In this document: positions 25,840 to 35,585 of the stretch, piece after piece
How the letters are laid out: each line of letters starts with the position of its first letter
Numbering within the stretch: position 1 is the first letter of the stretch
NCBI GenBank assembly: GCA_016938235.1
Contig: JAFGVA010000109.1
Location: 1 to 64,000 of the forward strand
Length of the DNA stretch: 64,000 nucleotides
Reading direction: 5' to 3'
Origin: Bacteroidales bacterium
GTDB lineage: Bacteria > Bacteroidota > Bacteroidia > Bacteroidales > UBA10428
The notes under the pieces: model-generated
Databases searched by the model: none
Seen by the model: the letters and a program-made list of their open reading frames with translations, nothing else
Told to the model about the DNA's origin: nothing
Translations under genes and position numbers: made by a program

Positions 25840-26178
25840 ATGAAACTAACAGAAGTTGTAAATAAGCTGGAATTAGAGGTAATCTGTGGCGAGGACTTAC
25901 TCGAAAACACAGTTACCGGAGGCTATTGTTCCGATTTGCTAAGCGATGTTATGGGAAATGCACAAGAGGGTCAGGTATGGTTAACCATACAGGTGCATAA
26001 TAACATCATTGCAGTTGCATCATTGAAAGAGCTTTCTGCTATTTTGCTGGTTAAAGGGCTAAAACCAGGTAAGGAAACAATTGAGACTGCAATACAACAA
26101 GGAATTCCGATTCTGAGAACAAACGAAACAGCCTTTGAAATTGCCGGCAGGTTATACAACTTAATCAGGCAATCATGA
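25840..26178 (+). CDS. DRTGG-domain protein (copy 2)
   Basis: A 112-residue DRTGG-type protein paralogous to 23703-24047. Shared features are TGGYCSDLLSDVM, the central WLTIQVHNNI strand and LLVKGLKPGKETIE. It follows the sensory hydrogenase homologue by 29 bp and overlaps the PHP gene by 4 bp (ATGA). The two copies bracket the ATPase/sensor pair, suggesting a role in the same pathway. The ligand is unknown. Confidence 0.8.
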   Translation: MKLTEVVNKLELEVICGEDLLENTVTGGYCSDLLSDVMGNAQEGQVWLTIQVHNNIIAVASLKELSAILLVKGLKPGKETIETAIQQGIPILRTNETAFEIAGRLYNLIRQS

Positions 26179-26915
26179 GGTGGTTTCGTGCTGACATCCA
26201 TATCCACTCTGTGTTATCGCCCTGTGGCGATTTGGATATGAGTCCGGCACGAATCATCCATGAAGCTAAAAATAAAAAGCTCGACATAATAGGCATTACG
26301 GATCACAATTCAACAAAACATGCCGAATTAATGATGAAGCTTGGAGAAAAGGCAGGAATTAAAGTTATTCCGGGAATAGAAGTAAATACCTTGGAAGAAA
26401 TTCACTGTCTTGCGTTCTTTGAAAATATTGAGAAAACGAAAGCCTTTCAAGACTTCATCGACCAAAAGTTGGTGAAAATTGAAAATGTGCCGGATAAGTT
26501 CGGACAACAACTTTTGGTTAACGAAAAAGAAGAAATTCTTGAAGAAGAAAAATGGTGGCTTAACAGCACTATTTCTGCAACAGTTAATGAGGTTGAGGAG
26601 AAAGTCCATAAACTTGCAGGAGTATTTATTCCTGCCCATGTATTAAGGCCATCTAACGGAATCTACTCGCAAATTGGATTTATACCTCAGAATTTACTGG
26701 TTGATGCCATTGAAATATCGAGTTCCACACTGAATTCAGGGGTTTACCGCAGCAAAAAAGATTTAGAGAACTACACCATCATTACAGGTTCCGATGCTCA
26801 TTACCCACACATCGTAGGATCATCGCTTACCAAATTTTTTCTTTCTAAACCCACGCTGAATGAAATACGAATGGCCTTAAAAAACAAGGGAGGAAGAAAA
26901 ACCAGGCTGGCATGA
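26175..26915 (+). CDS. PHP-domain metal-dependent phosphoesterase-like protein
   Basis: A 246-residue protein of the PHP family (related to DNA polymerase III/X PHP domains and histidinol phosphatase). Metal ligands are visible in RADIHIHSVLSPCGD (HxH near residue 8), ITDHNST near residue 40, the EVNTLEEIHCLAF segment near residue 72 and GSDAHYPHI near residue 211. It is coupled by 4-bp ATGA overlaps to both neighbours in the hydrogenase operon. The substrate is unknown; PHP genes recur in [FeFe] hydrogenase clusters of anaerobes. Confidence 0.9.
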   Translation: MRWFRADIHIHSVLSPCGDLDMSPARIIHEAKNKKLDIIGITDHNSTKHAELMMKLGEKAGIKVIPGIEVNTLEEIHCLAFFENIEKTKAFQDFIDQKLVKIENVPDKFGQQLLVNEKEEILEEEKWWLNSTISATVNEVEEKVHKLAGVFIPAHVLRPSNGIYSQIGFIPQNLLVDAIEISSSTLNSGVYRSKKDLENYTIITGSDAHYPHIVGSSLTKFFLSKPTLNEIRMALKNKGGRKTRLA

Positions 26916-27454
26916 AAGAGATATCGCTACACATATTAGATATTGTGCAGAATTCGATTCACGCAGGTAGCTCTTCAATAGAGATAAATATCCGGGAATC
27001 AAAAATTGATGATTGTTTAAGTTTTGTTGTTTCCGATAATGGCTCAGGAATGGATAAAACTGAAATTGAAAAAATACTGGATCCCTTCTATACTTCAAAA
27101 AACAAAAAAACAGGAATGGGAATACCCTTATTAAAACAACATGCCGAAATGGCCGGTGGAAAAATTGAAATTAGTTCAGAAAAGGGCCAAGGCACAACAA
27201 TTTTAGCCCTGTTTGAATACAACAACATTGACAGACAACCCCTGGGCGATATAAAATCAACCATAACCGGTCTGATAAGAACGAACCCTGAGATTGATTT
27301 TATTTTTACCCTTCAGATCGAAAATAATCGTTTTGAGTTAGATACACAGGAAATAAAAAAAGTGCTGGAAGGTATAAAAATCAATACCCCGGAGGTGATT
27401 CGTTTTCTTGATAACAAGATAGATGAATTTCAAAATAAAAACAGAATAGAATGA
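26912..27454 (+). CDS. GHKL (histidine-kinase-type) ATPase without H-box
   Basis: A 180-residue protein consisting of an ATP-binding HATPase domain (residues 1-105: N-box ILDIVQNSIHAGS, G1 DNGSGM, G2 TGMGIPLLK) and a C-terminal domain of about 75 residues with no known motif. There is no dimerisation/phospho-acceptor His helix, so it is not a full histidine kinase. It overlaps the PHP gene by 4 bp and is the last of the six accessory genes before the hydrogenase subunits. The target is unknown. Confidence 0.87.
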   Translation: MKEISLHILDIVQNSIHAGSSSIEINIRESKIDDCLSFVVSDNGSGMDKTEIEKILDPFYTSKNKKTGMGIPLLKQHAEMAGGKIEISSEKGQGTTILALFEYNNIDRQPLGDIKSTITGLIRTNPEIDFIFTLQIENNRFELDTQEIKKVLEGIKINTPEVIRFLDNKIDEFQNKNRIE

Positions 27455-27543
27455 TTTTAAATAACTAAATATCAGTTTTTTAAACTATCGGAAATAAATA
27501 ATAAAAGTAAGAAAAAAGCTAAATTTATATAAAAGCACAGAAA

Positions 27544-27948
27544 ATGGGAAAAGTTAAAACTTTAGATGATTTAAGAAAGCTCCGCGATGAGCTCAAAAAT
27601 CAGACAAGCCTTCGCGATAAGAGCGAGCACTCCGAATCATTGGTTCAGGTAAAAGTTGCTATGGCAACTTGCTGCATTGCTTCCGGCTCAAGAGAAACCA
27701 TGAACTACCTGGCCGACGAACTCGATAAAAGAAATATCGAGGCAGTGGTTACTCAAACCGGATGTATGGGATATTGTTATGCCGAACCTACAGTAGAGAT
27801 TACCCTGCCAGGCAAGGAGCCTATTGTTTTCGGTTATGTTGACGAAAAGAAAGCCGACGAAATTATTGAGAAGTATATAAAAGGTGGGGAGTTGGTAGAA
27901 GGAATTATACCCATGAATTACCAGAATATAGACATCGATAAAAAATAA
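27544..27948 (+). CDS. small thioredoxin-like [2Fe-2S] protein (NuoE C-terminal-like)
   Basis: A 134-residue protein with the thioredoxin-like 2Fe-2S pattern: MATCCIASGSRE near residue 38 and QTGCMGYCYAEP near residue 79. Residues 1-30 are a charged helix. It starts 89 bp after the GHKL ATPase, where TAAATTTA at 27520-27527 is a 7/8 match to a -7 box, so an internal promoter is possible. It precedes hydB by 16 bp and is probably a fourth, small electron-carrier subunit of the hydrogenase, as in tetrameric enzymes of some Thermoanaerobacter-type cluster arrangements. Confidence 0.88.
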   Translation: MGKVKTLDDLRKLRDELKNQTSLRDKSEHSESLVQVKVAMATCCIASGSRETMNYLADELDKRNIEAVVTQTGCMGYCYAEPTVEITLPGKEPIVFGYVDEKKADEIIEKYIKGGELVEGIIPMNYQNIDIDKK

Positions 27949-27964
27949 CAGGAGGAATAATAAA

Positions 27965-29758
27965 ATGTCAGACTATAAAATACACTTGCTTGTTTGTGGT
28001 GGTACAGGATGCAAAGCTTCTGAAAGCGCACAGGTAGTAAGCAATCTTAAAAAAGAAATTGAAAGTCAGGGCCTAAGCGATTTCGCACAGGTGGTAACAA
28101 CCGGATGTTTTGGTTTCTGCGAAAAAGGGCCAATTGTTAAAATTATACCCGATAATACCTTTTACACGCAGGTTAAGCCTGCAGATGCAAAAGAAATTGT
28201 TGATGAACACATTGTTAAGGGAAGAAAAGTTGAACATTTACTATATGTTGATCCCGACAAAAATGAGAAAGTTTCTGATTCGAAAGGAATGAACTTTTAC
28301 AAAAAGCAAATTCGAATTGCTCTTAGAAACTGTGGTATAATTGACCCGGAAAACATTGGAGAATACATAGCACGGGATGGCTATGAAGCTCTTGGCAAAG
28401 TCCTTACCAGCATGAGCCCCGAGGAAGCAATTGATGTTGTTAAAAAATCAGGCATTCGGGGAAGAGGTGGTGCCGGTTTTCCTACCGGCTTGAAATGGGA
28501 ACTTACCCGTCAAACCCAAAGTGATGTAAAATATGTTGTTTGTAATGCTGATGAAGGCGACCCGGGAGCTTTTATGGATCGTTCAATCCTTGAAGGTGAC
28601 CCTCATTCTGTGCTTGAGGCAATGGCTATCAATGGCTATTGTACAGGTGCCGGGCATGGTCTTATTTACATCAGGGCAGAATATCCGCTTGCCATTGAAA
28701 GATTAAAAATTGCCATTAAACAAGCCCGCGAATATGGATTACTTGGCAATGATATTCTGGGTACCGGCTTTAACTTCGATGTTGAACTGAGATATGGCGC
28801 CGGAGCTTTTGTTTGCGGCGAAGAAACAGCGCTTATCCACTCCATGGAAGGCAGCCGTGGCGAACCAACTTTAAAACCACCATTCCCATCAGTTGAGGGT
28901 TATTTAAAAAAGCCTACCAATGTAAATAATGTTGAAACCTATGCCAATATCCCTGTTATATTTAACCGCGGTGCAGCTTGGTTTGCAAGCATCGGAACTG
29001 AAAAATCAAAAGGAACCAAAGTTTTCGCTTTAGCAGGTAAAGTAAATAATGTTGGACTCATTGAAGTTCCAATGGGAATTACCTTACGTGAAGTCATATT
29101 CGAAATCGGCGGTGGTATTAAAGGCGGGAAAAAATTCAAAGCGGTACAGACAGGTGGTCCTTCAGGAGGTTGTTTAACTGAAAAACATCTTGACACCCCT
29201 ATCGACTATGATAACCTTATTGCTGTTGGCTCTATGATGGGTTCGGGAGGTATGGTTGTTATGGATGAAGACGATTGTATGGTTGACGTAGCAAAATACT
29301 TCCTCGATTTTACGGTTGAAGAGTCTTGCGGAAAATGTTCTCCCTGCAGAATTGGAAACAAACGATTACACGAATTACTCGATAAACTCACCAAAGGAAA
29401 AGGTGAAAAACAAGACATTGACAGGTTAATAAATCTAAGTAATGTTATAAAAGACACCTCGCTGTGTGGGTTAGGCCAATCGTCTCCAAACCCTGTATTA
29501 GCTACAATTAGCAATTTTCGCGATGAGTACGAAGCTCATGTTTTTGACAAGAAATGTCCGGCAGGAGTTTGTAAAGATTTAATGACTTACTCTATTGTTG
29601 ATGAAAACTGTGTTGGTTGTACTGCATGCGCACGTGCCTGCCCCGTAGGAGCAATCACCGGCGAAAGAAAAGAAGTTCATTTTATTGATGCTGCATTATG
29701 CATAAAATGCGGCGCCTGTATGGAAAAATGTAAGTTTAATGCAGTAATCGTTAAATAA
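27965..29758 (+). CDS. hydB: [FeFe] hydrogenase NADH-binding subunit HydB (NuoF-like)
   Basis: A 597-residue flavoprotein subunit. Domains: N-terminal thioredoxin-like 2Fe-2S (residues 1-85, VCGGTGCKAS and TTGCFGFCEKG), NuoF core with FMN loop GIRGRGGAGFPTGLKWE near residue 163, [4Fe-4S] motif ESCGKCSPCRIG near 455 with CGLGQ near 500, and a C-terminal ferredoxin domain with two [4Fe-4S] motifs (CVGCTACARACP and CIKCGACMEKC). The C-terminal ferredoxin domain is typical of HydB in electron-bifurcating HydABC enzymes, which couple NADH and reduced ferredoxin to H2. A SD-like AGGAGG lies at 27951-27956, 8 bp before the start. Confidence 0.95.
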   Translation: MSDYKIHLLVCGGTGCKASESAQVVSNLKKEIESQGLSDFAQVVTTGCFGFCEKGPIVKIIPDNTFYTQVKPADAKEIVDEHIVKGRKVEHLLYVDPDKNEKVSDSKGMNFYKKQIRIALRNCGIIDPENIGEYIARDGYEALGKVLTSMSPEEAIDVVKKSGIRGRGGAGFPTGLKWELTRQTQSDVKYVVCNADEGDPGAFMDRSILEGDPHSVLEAMAINGYCTGAGHGLIYIRAEYPLAIERLKIAIKQAREYGLLGNDILGTGFNFDVELRYGAGAFVCGEETALIHSMEGSRGEPTLKPPFPSVEGYLKKPTNVNNVETYANIPVIFNRGAAWFASIGTEKSKGTKVFALAGKVNNVGLIEVPMGITLREVIFEIGGGIKGGKKFKAVQTGGPSGGCLTEKHLDTPIDYDNLIAVGSMMGSGGMVVMDEDDCMVDVAKYFLDFTVEESCGKCSPCRIGNKRLHELLDKLTKGKGEKQDIDRLINLSNVIKDTSLCGLGQSSPNPVLATISNFRDEYEAHVFDKKCPAGVCKDLMTYSIVDENCVGCTACARACPVGAITGERKEVHFIDAALCIKCGACMEKCKFNAVIVK

Positions 29759-29769
29759 TTCTGAAAAAC

Positions 29770-31548
29770 ATGGAAAAAGTAAAACTTAATATAGATAACA
29801 AACAAGTTGAGGTAGCCAAAGGAACCACAATTTTCAAAGCTGCCAAACAAATGGGAATTGATATTCCTGTACTCTGCTATATGCACCTTGAAGACCTGGG
29901 CATAGAGCACAAACCTGGCGGATGTCGTATTTGTGTTGTTGAAGTAGAAGGAAGAAGGAACCTTGCTCCCTCCTGCTCTACCGAAGTAGCCGAAGGAATG
30001 GTTGTTAAAACACATTCGGTGCGTGTTTTAAACGCGCGTAAAACCGTTATGGAATTAATCCTTTCCGATCACCCTAAAGATTGTCTTTCTTGTGCAAAAT
30101 CAGGAAAATGCGACCTGCAAAATATGGCAGTTAAACTCGGTATTCGCGATATTCCAAACCAGGATATCGCTGAAATGTCGACCTATCGTATGGACTTCTC
30201 TCCATCGCTGATACGTGACATGGATAAATGCATTATGTGCCGCAGGTGCGAAACCATGTGTAACGACTTTCAGACTGTTGGTGCACTTTCAGCCATTAAC
30301 CGCGGGTTCAACTCGGTGGTTGCCCCGGCATTCGAAATGGATATTGAAGATTCTACATGTACTTATTGTGGCCAATGTGTGGCAGTTTGTCCAACAGGTG
30401 CACTAACTGAAGTAGATCACACCAATCAGTTGATCGAAGACCTTGCAAATCCCGAAAAAACCGTGATCGTACAGACAGCTCCTGCAGTACGCGCCGCTTT
30501 AGGTGAAGAATTTGACATGCCTGCCGGAACTAGTGTTACGGGCCAAATGGTAACAGCCCTTCGCGAACTGGGTTTCGATTATGTTTTCGATACCGACTTT
30601 GCGGCTGACCTTACCATCATGGAAGAAGGTACAGAGTTGCTTGACAGACTTACCAAGCATTTAAATGGTGACAAATCTGTTAAACTTCCGATATTAACAT
30701 CATGTTGCCCCAGTTGGGTTAACTTTTTTGAGCAACAGTTTATTGATATGCTCGACATTCCCTCTACTGCCCGTTCTCCGCAACAAATGTTTGGTGCCAT
30801 TGCAAAAACTTACTTTGCCGATAAAATCAACGTAAAAAGAGAAAACCTGGTTGTTGTTTCTATTATGCCTTGTTTGGCAAAAAAATACGAATGCCAGCGC
30901 GATGAGTTTAAGGTTGACGGTAATCCTGATGTTGATTATTCAATTACAACCAGAGAACTTGCTTCGCTGATTAAAAGAGCCAACATTAACCTGGCCATTC
31001 TTGAAAAACAAGATTTCGATGCACCTCTGGGTGAGTCAACCGGAGCCGGAGTAATTTTTGGTGTTACCGGAGGTGTTATTGAAGCTGCTACGCGTACAGC
31101 CTACGAGTTGCATACCGGCAAAGAACTTAAAAAGGTTGACTTTGAAGAATTGCGAGGACTTGGTGGAATTAGAAAAGCCACTATAGATTTTGATGGTTTA
31201 CCTATAAAAATAGGTATTGCCCACGGGCTTGGAAATGCACGTAAATTACTTGAAGATATTCGTGCAGGGAAAAGCGAATTCCATGCAATTGAAATAATGG
31301 CTTGCCCCGGTGGATGTATCGGTGGTGGTGGTCAGCCATTACACCATGGCGATTCATCAGTTATTCAAAAACGTTTTGAAGCTATTTACGCCGAAGACAA
31401 AGGCAAAAAACTCCGTAAATCGCATGAAAATCCATATATTACAAAATTATACGAAGAGTTTTTGGGTAAACCAATGAGCGAGAAAGCTCACCATTTACTC
31501 CACACTCACTACGTAGATAAGAGTAAAAAAATTATTTACATGAAGTAA
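29770..31548 (+). CDS. hydA: [FeFe] hydrogenase catalytic subunit HydA (group A3, bifurcating type)
   Basis: A 592-residue catalytic subunit. Clusters in order: plant-type [2Fe-2S] (C36, C52, C55, C69), His-Cys3 [4Fe-4S] (H101, C105, C108, C114), and two [4Fe-4S] (C154-C164, C197-C207). The H-domain follows with intact loops TSCCPSW (C312, C313), MPCLAKKYE (C368) and MACPGGCIGGGGQP (C512, C516), then the small-subunit-like C-terminal segment (about 540-592). All catalytic residues are present, in contrast to the two sensor-like paralogues. With HydB, HydC and the small 2Fe-2S protein it forms the multimeric NAD- and ferredoxin-linked enzyme. Confidence 0.97.
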   Translation: MEKVKLNIDNKQVEVAKGTTIFKAAKQMGIDIPVLCYMHLEDLGIEHKPGGCRICVVEVEGRRNLAPSCSTEVAEGMVVKTHSVRVLNARKTVMELILSDHPKDCLSCAKSGKCDLQNMAVKLGIRDIPNQDIAEMSTYRMDFSPSLIRDMDKCIMCRRCETMCNDFQTVGALSAINRGFNSVVAPAFEMDIEDSTCTYCGQCVAVCPTGALTEVDHTNQLIEDLANPEKTVIVQTAPAVRAALGEEFDMPAGTSVTGQMVTALRELGFDYVFDTDFAADLTIMEEGTELLDRLTKHLNGDKSVKLPILTSCCPSWVNFFEQQFIDMLDIPSTARSPQQMFGAIAKTYFADKINVKRENLVVVSIMPCLAKKYECQRDEFKVDGNPDVDYSITTRELASLIKRANINLAILEKQDFDAPLGESTGAGVIFGVTGGVIEAATRTAYELHTGKELKKVDFEELRGLGGIRKATIDFDGLPIKIGIAHGLGNARKLLEDIRAGKSEFHAIEIMACPGGCIGGGGQPLHHGDSSVIQKRFEAIYAEDKGKKLRKSHENPYITKLYEEFLGKPMSEKAHHLLHTHYVDKSKKIIYMK

Positions 31549-31585
31549 AACCTGTTTTGTAATATTAATTAGAAAATTTTCGGAC

Positions 31586-32071
31586 ATGTCTAGAATAAAA
31601 TTTGAATTAAGAAAAGACCAGATTGATAAAATCAATGAAATATGCCAGTCGTTTAACAACGAAGCCGGCGAGCTGATAAATGTTCTTCATAAAGTACAGG
31701 GAACCTTTGGATACTTACCTGCCGAAGTTCAGGAAGTAGTTGCAAAAGGACTGAACATACCTGTTGCTAAGGTCTATGGTGTTGTAACATTCTACAGCTA
31801 CTTCACTATGACTCCAAAGGGTAAACACCCCATTTCTATTTGTACAGGAACAGCTTGCTATGTAAGGGGTGCAGAGAAAGTTCTTGAAGAGTTTAAAAAA
31901 GAACTCAAAGCCGAAGTTGGAGAAACAACTCCTGATGGTAAGTTCTCGATAGCCTGCCTGCGCTGTGTAGGTGCATGTGGATTAGCACCTGTAGTAATGG
32001 TTGGAGATAAAACCTACGGAAGAGTTGCACCAGAAATGGTGAAAGATATTTTAGCTGAATACGCTGACTGA
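31586..32071 (+). CDS. hydC: [FeFe] hydrogenase subunit HydC (NuoE-like)
   Basis: A 161-residue NuoE-family subunit with a helical N-terminal part (residues 1-80) and a thioredoxin-like domain with all four [2Fe-2S] ligands: CTGTACYVRG (near 92-97) and CLRCVGACG (near 133-137). It is the last gene of the operon, 37 bp after hydA, and is followed by a strong terminator. The order small-2Fe-2S, B, A, C differs from the C-B-A order of Thermotoga. Confidence 0.94.
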   Translation: MSRIKFELRKDQIDKINEICQSFNNEAGELINVLHKVQGTFGYLPAEVQEVVAKGLNIPVAKVYGVVTFYSYFTMTPKGKHPISICTGTACYVRGAEKVLEEFKKELKAEVGETTPDGKFSIACLRCVGACGLAPVVMVGDKTYGRVAPEMVKDILAEYAD

Positions 32072-32091
32072 TTTTGAGACTTAACAGATTT

Positions 32092-32130
32092 AAGGAGGTT
32101 ATGATAAATTTTTCATAGCCTCTTTTTTTT
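32092..32130 (+). terminator. rho-independent terminator of the hydBAC operon
   Basis: GAGGTTATGA (32095-32104) pairs with TCATAGCCTC (32113-32122) through nine Watson-Crick pairs and one G-T pair, with an 8-nt loop, and is followed by eight T. It begins 24 bp after the hydC stop. Confidence 0.92.
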
Positions 32131-32222
32131 ATTGATAATTTCTTTTGGAATTTGGGCGTGCTAATAACAAACTTTGTTTTAGATTTCGCACAATTAGTTA
32201 AGCCTGCGTGTTCTAAAGCCGC

Positions 32223-32915
32223 TTAAGAAGAATACTTTATCAGCCTGCGCATGTTGTGGTGAAAATCCTTAATTATTTTTTTGTGGTAATAGGGATATAT
32301 ACCATCGCGCAATTTTGAATCGCTCCTGAAATAGCTTTTATGGATGACCTCTGTTTTACCATTTTCGAGTTCAATAAACTGAATTATTTGTTTTCCCTGC
32401 GATTTATTTTCGCTTATATAACTAAATTCAATTATTTTACTTTCGGGGTCAACATTAATAATCTCAAAAGCAACGGGAATATTATAAATCCCCTTTAAAA
32501 GCTTAAGGTTTAAAAAATATACCTGACCAGTATCTATCTTGGAAAAGTCTCCTTTTGTTTCGTAAGTAAATGAATTATTATATTTCGATATAAGCAGTCC
32601 AAAGTCAACCATTCGCCCACTCCATGCATAAGTTGGATTGGCTTTTTCGTAGCATTGCCAGACTTTTGAAATATCTTCGTTTACAATGAATTGCTTTACG
32701 TGTAAATTATACGATGAAGGATCGGTACGGCTAAACCAGCTTGGTTTAATGTCTTTATAAACTTCAGGTGCATCAATGTTATTATCTGAAATAAAAGTAC
32801 GTACACTTTTATAAGCAATCAGATTCATTTCTATTGCAGACCCCACAGGCTGGGCAAACAGACCAATAGTTATTAAGCTGTAAAAAACAACAATACAATG
32901 CTTTATAACCTTCAT
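32223..32915 (-). CDS. secreted protein of unknown function, possibly START/SRPBCC-like
   Basis: A 230-residue protein with a signal peptide (MKVIKHCIVVFYSLITIGLFA, cleavage probably before QPVG). The mature region begins with a helix, then has a segment VNEDISKVWQCYEKANP and alternating strands ending with a basic helix (IKDFHHNMRRLIKYSS), a pattern reminiscent of START/polyketide-cyclase-like domains. No catalytic residues are recognisable. It is alone on the minus strand, convergent with the hydrogenase operon. Bases 32916-33083 upstream hold nothing I can name. Confidence 0.7.
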   Translation of the reverse strand: MKVIKHCIVVFYSLITIGLFAQPVGSAIEMNLIAYKSVRTFISDNNIDAPEVYKDIKPSWFSRTDPSSYNLHVKQFIVNEDISKVWQCYEKANPTYAWSGRMVDFGLLISKYNNSFTYETKGDFSKIDTGQVYFLNLKLLKGIYNIPVAFEIINVDPESKIIEFSYISENKSQGKQIIQFIELENGKTEVIHKSYFRSDSKLRDGIYPYYHKKIIKDFHHNMRRLIKYSS

Positions 32916-33083
32916 TCGGGTTACAAGATTAGGTTTTTATACAATTAAAGTGCTTTAAAAATAGCGATTTGATTTTTAATGGCAGCCAGATGCATAAAAA
33001 ATTATTACCTAAGTTTGATTTACCATTTAAATACTTTAAGTATGTTAAGTTCTTAAGTTGGTAAACTTAGACAACACATAAAC

Positions 33084-33118
33084 AAAAAACTCCAACAAAA
33101 AAAGTTCTGCCGGAGTTT
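33084..33118 (-). terminator. rho-independent terminator of metY
   Basis: On the minus strand AAACTCC pairs with GGAGTTT across an 18-nt loop and runs into a T-rich tail (plus-strand A-run at 33084-33089). It begins about 26 bp past the metY stop. Confidence 0.75.
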
Positions 33119-33143
33119 CAATTAATAATTAGTTACTAAAAGT

Positions 33144-34451
<1,308 letters not shown>

Positions 34452-34459
34452 TTAGATTC

Positions 34460-34530
34460 GAATTAATGAATGATTGAATTAATGAATGATTGAATGATTG
34501 AATGATTGAGTGATTGAGTGATTGAGTGAT
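34460..34530. repeat. tandem octamer repeat in the metY leader
   Basis: About nine copies of an 8-bp unit: GAATGATT or GAGTGATT, with two GAATTAAT variants. It lies 27-97 bp upstream of the metY start codon, inside the predicted 5' leader. Runs like this change length by slipped-strand mispairing. The unit is 8 bp, not a multiple of three, but it is outside the coding frame, so any effect would be on expression. Confidence 0.9.
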
Positions 34531-34647
34531 ATAGTAACCAAGGAAACATTTCTATATTTATTTAATTCTAAATTAGTTTATTCTGGTTTTGTTATTATTT
34601 TTTTTAAAAAATAGTTTTAATACCTTTCCTATTGCTTTTGTAGGGTT

Positions 34648-34682
34648 CAAAGATATGAAAAATCATGAAATAAAAAAACAAA
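34648..34682 (-). promoter_or_regulatory. candidate metY promoter
   Basis: On the minus strand TTTG (34682-34679), a 23-nt spacer and TATCTTTG (34655-34648, perfect TAnnTTTG) form a Bacteroidota-type promoter. Transcription would begin near 34641, giving a leader of about 208 nt that includes the octamer repeat. Confidence 0.5.
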
Positions 34683-34737
34683 AGCTATCGAAATAACATT
34701 TATCAAAGATTTATATTAGCCACTTAAACCGGAACGC

Positions 34738-35571
34738 ATGAAGATAGAACACATTGCCATTTGGTGTAAGAACCTGGAAAAGATGAAAAACTTTTATACT
34801 CAGCACCTGTATGGGAAGGCAAATAATTTGTATCGTAATTCAAAGAACTTCAGTTCCTATTTTATCAGTTTCGATTCCGGATGCAGAATTGAATTAATGC
34901 AACAGGATTCAGTAAGTACCGAATCGTATCCGGAACATACAGGATATACTCACATAGCCCTGGAAGTCGGCACTAAACAGGATGTTGATAAACTGACCAT
35001 AAAATTACGAAATGAAGGATTTGTGGTTGTTAGTGAATCAAGGAACACAGGTGACGGATATTATGAAAGTGTTATTCTGGATGCGGAAGGCAACCGTGTA
35101 GAACTTACTGCTACGGTTGAACCAAGAACAGAGATTGCAACAGAGTCAGATTTGGATGAAATCCTATTCCTGCAGAAATGCTCCTATATTTCCGAAGTTG
35201 AGATATACAATTATTACCCCATCCCTCCCATGAAGGAAACATTTGAGGAAATAAAAGAAGCTTTCAGAAAAAAAACCTTCCTGAAATTATGCCTTAATGG
35301 AAAAATAATTGGTTCGGTAAGAGCATATACCGATAACGAGACCTGCTACATTGGCAGGCTGATTGTCGACAGGAATCAACAAGGTAAAGGTTATGGAAAG
35401 AAACTCTTACAGGCAATCGAAGAGAAGTTTAACCAGGTAAAGAGGTATGAACTTTTTACAGGTGCTAAAAGCAAACGAAACCTTTCTCTATACACCAATG
35501 CCGGGTACAAAGCCTTTAAAACAGAGATGCAGGATATTATTGAGATTGTATATTTAGAGAAAATAGTATAA
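34738..35571 (+). CDS. VOC (glyoxalase-like) and GNAT acetyltransferase fusion
   Basis: A 277-residue protein with two domains. Residues 1-126 are a vicinal-oxygen-chelate fold: MKIEHIAIWCKNLEKMKNFY, metal-ligand-like H5, E53 (RIELMQQ), H72 (HTGYTHIALEV) and E121 (NRVELTA). Residues 130-277 are a GNAT domain with the acetyl-CoA loop VDRNQQGKGYGKKLL near residue 215 and the C-terminal LYTNAGYKAF. Neither substrate is known. The fusion might pair a binding or resistance domain with acetylation. It stands alone between metY and a repeat element. Confidence 0.87.
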   Translation: MKIEHIAIWCKNLEKMKNFYTQHLYGKANNLYRNSKNFSSYFISFDSGCRIELMQQDSVSTESYPEHTGYTHIALEVGTKQDVDKLTIKLRNEGFVVVSESRNTGDGYYESVILDAEGNRVELTATVEPRTEIATESDLDEILFLQKCSYISEVEIYNYYPIPPMKETFEEIKEAFRKKTFLKLCLNGKIIGSVRAYTDNETCYIGRLIVDRNQQGKGYGKKLLQAIEEKFNQVKRYELFTGAKSKRNLSLYTNAGYKAFKTEMQDIIEIVYLEKIV

Positions 35572-35585
35572 CACTATAAATCCAT

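Noticed and set aside
34460-34530. Possible CRISPR-like array
   Set aside because: Units are 8 bp, contiguous and without spacers; no cas genes are present. It is a simple tandem repeat.
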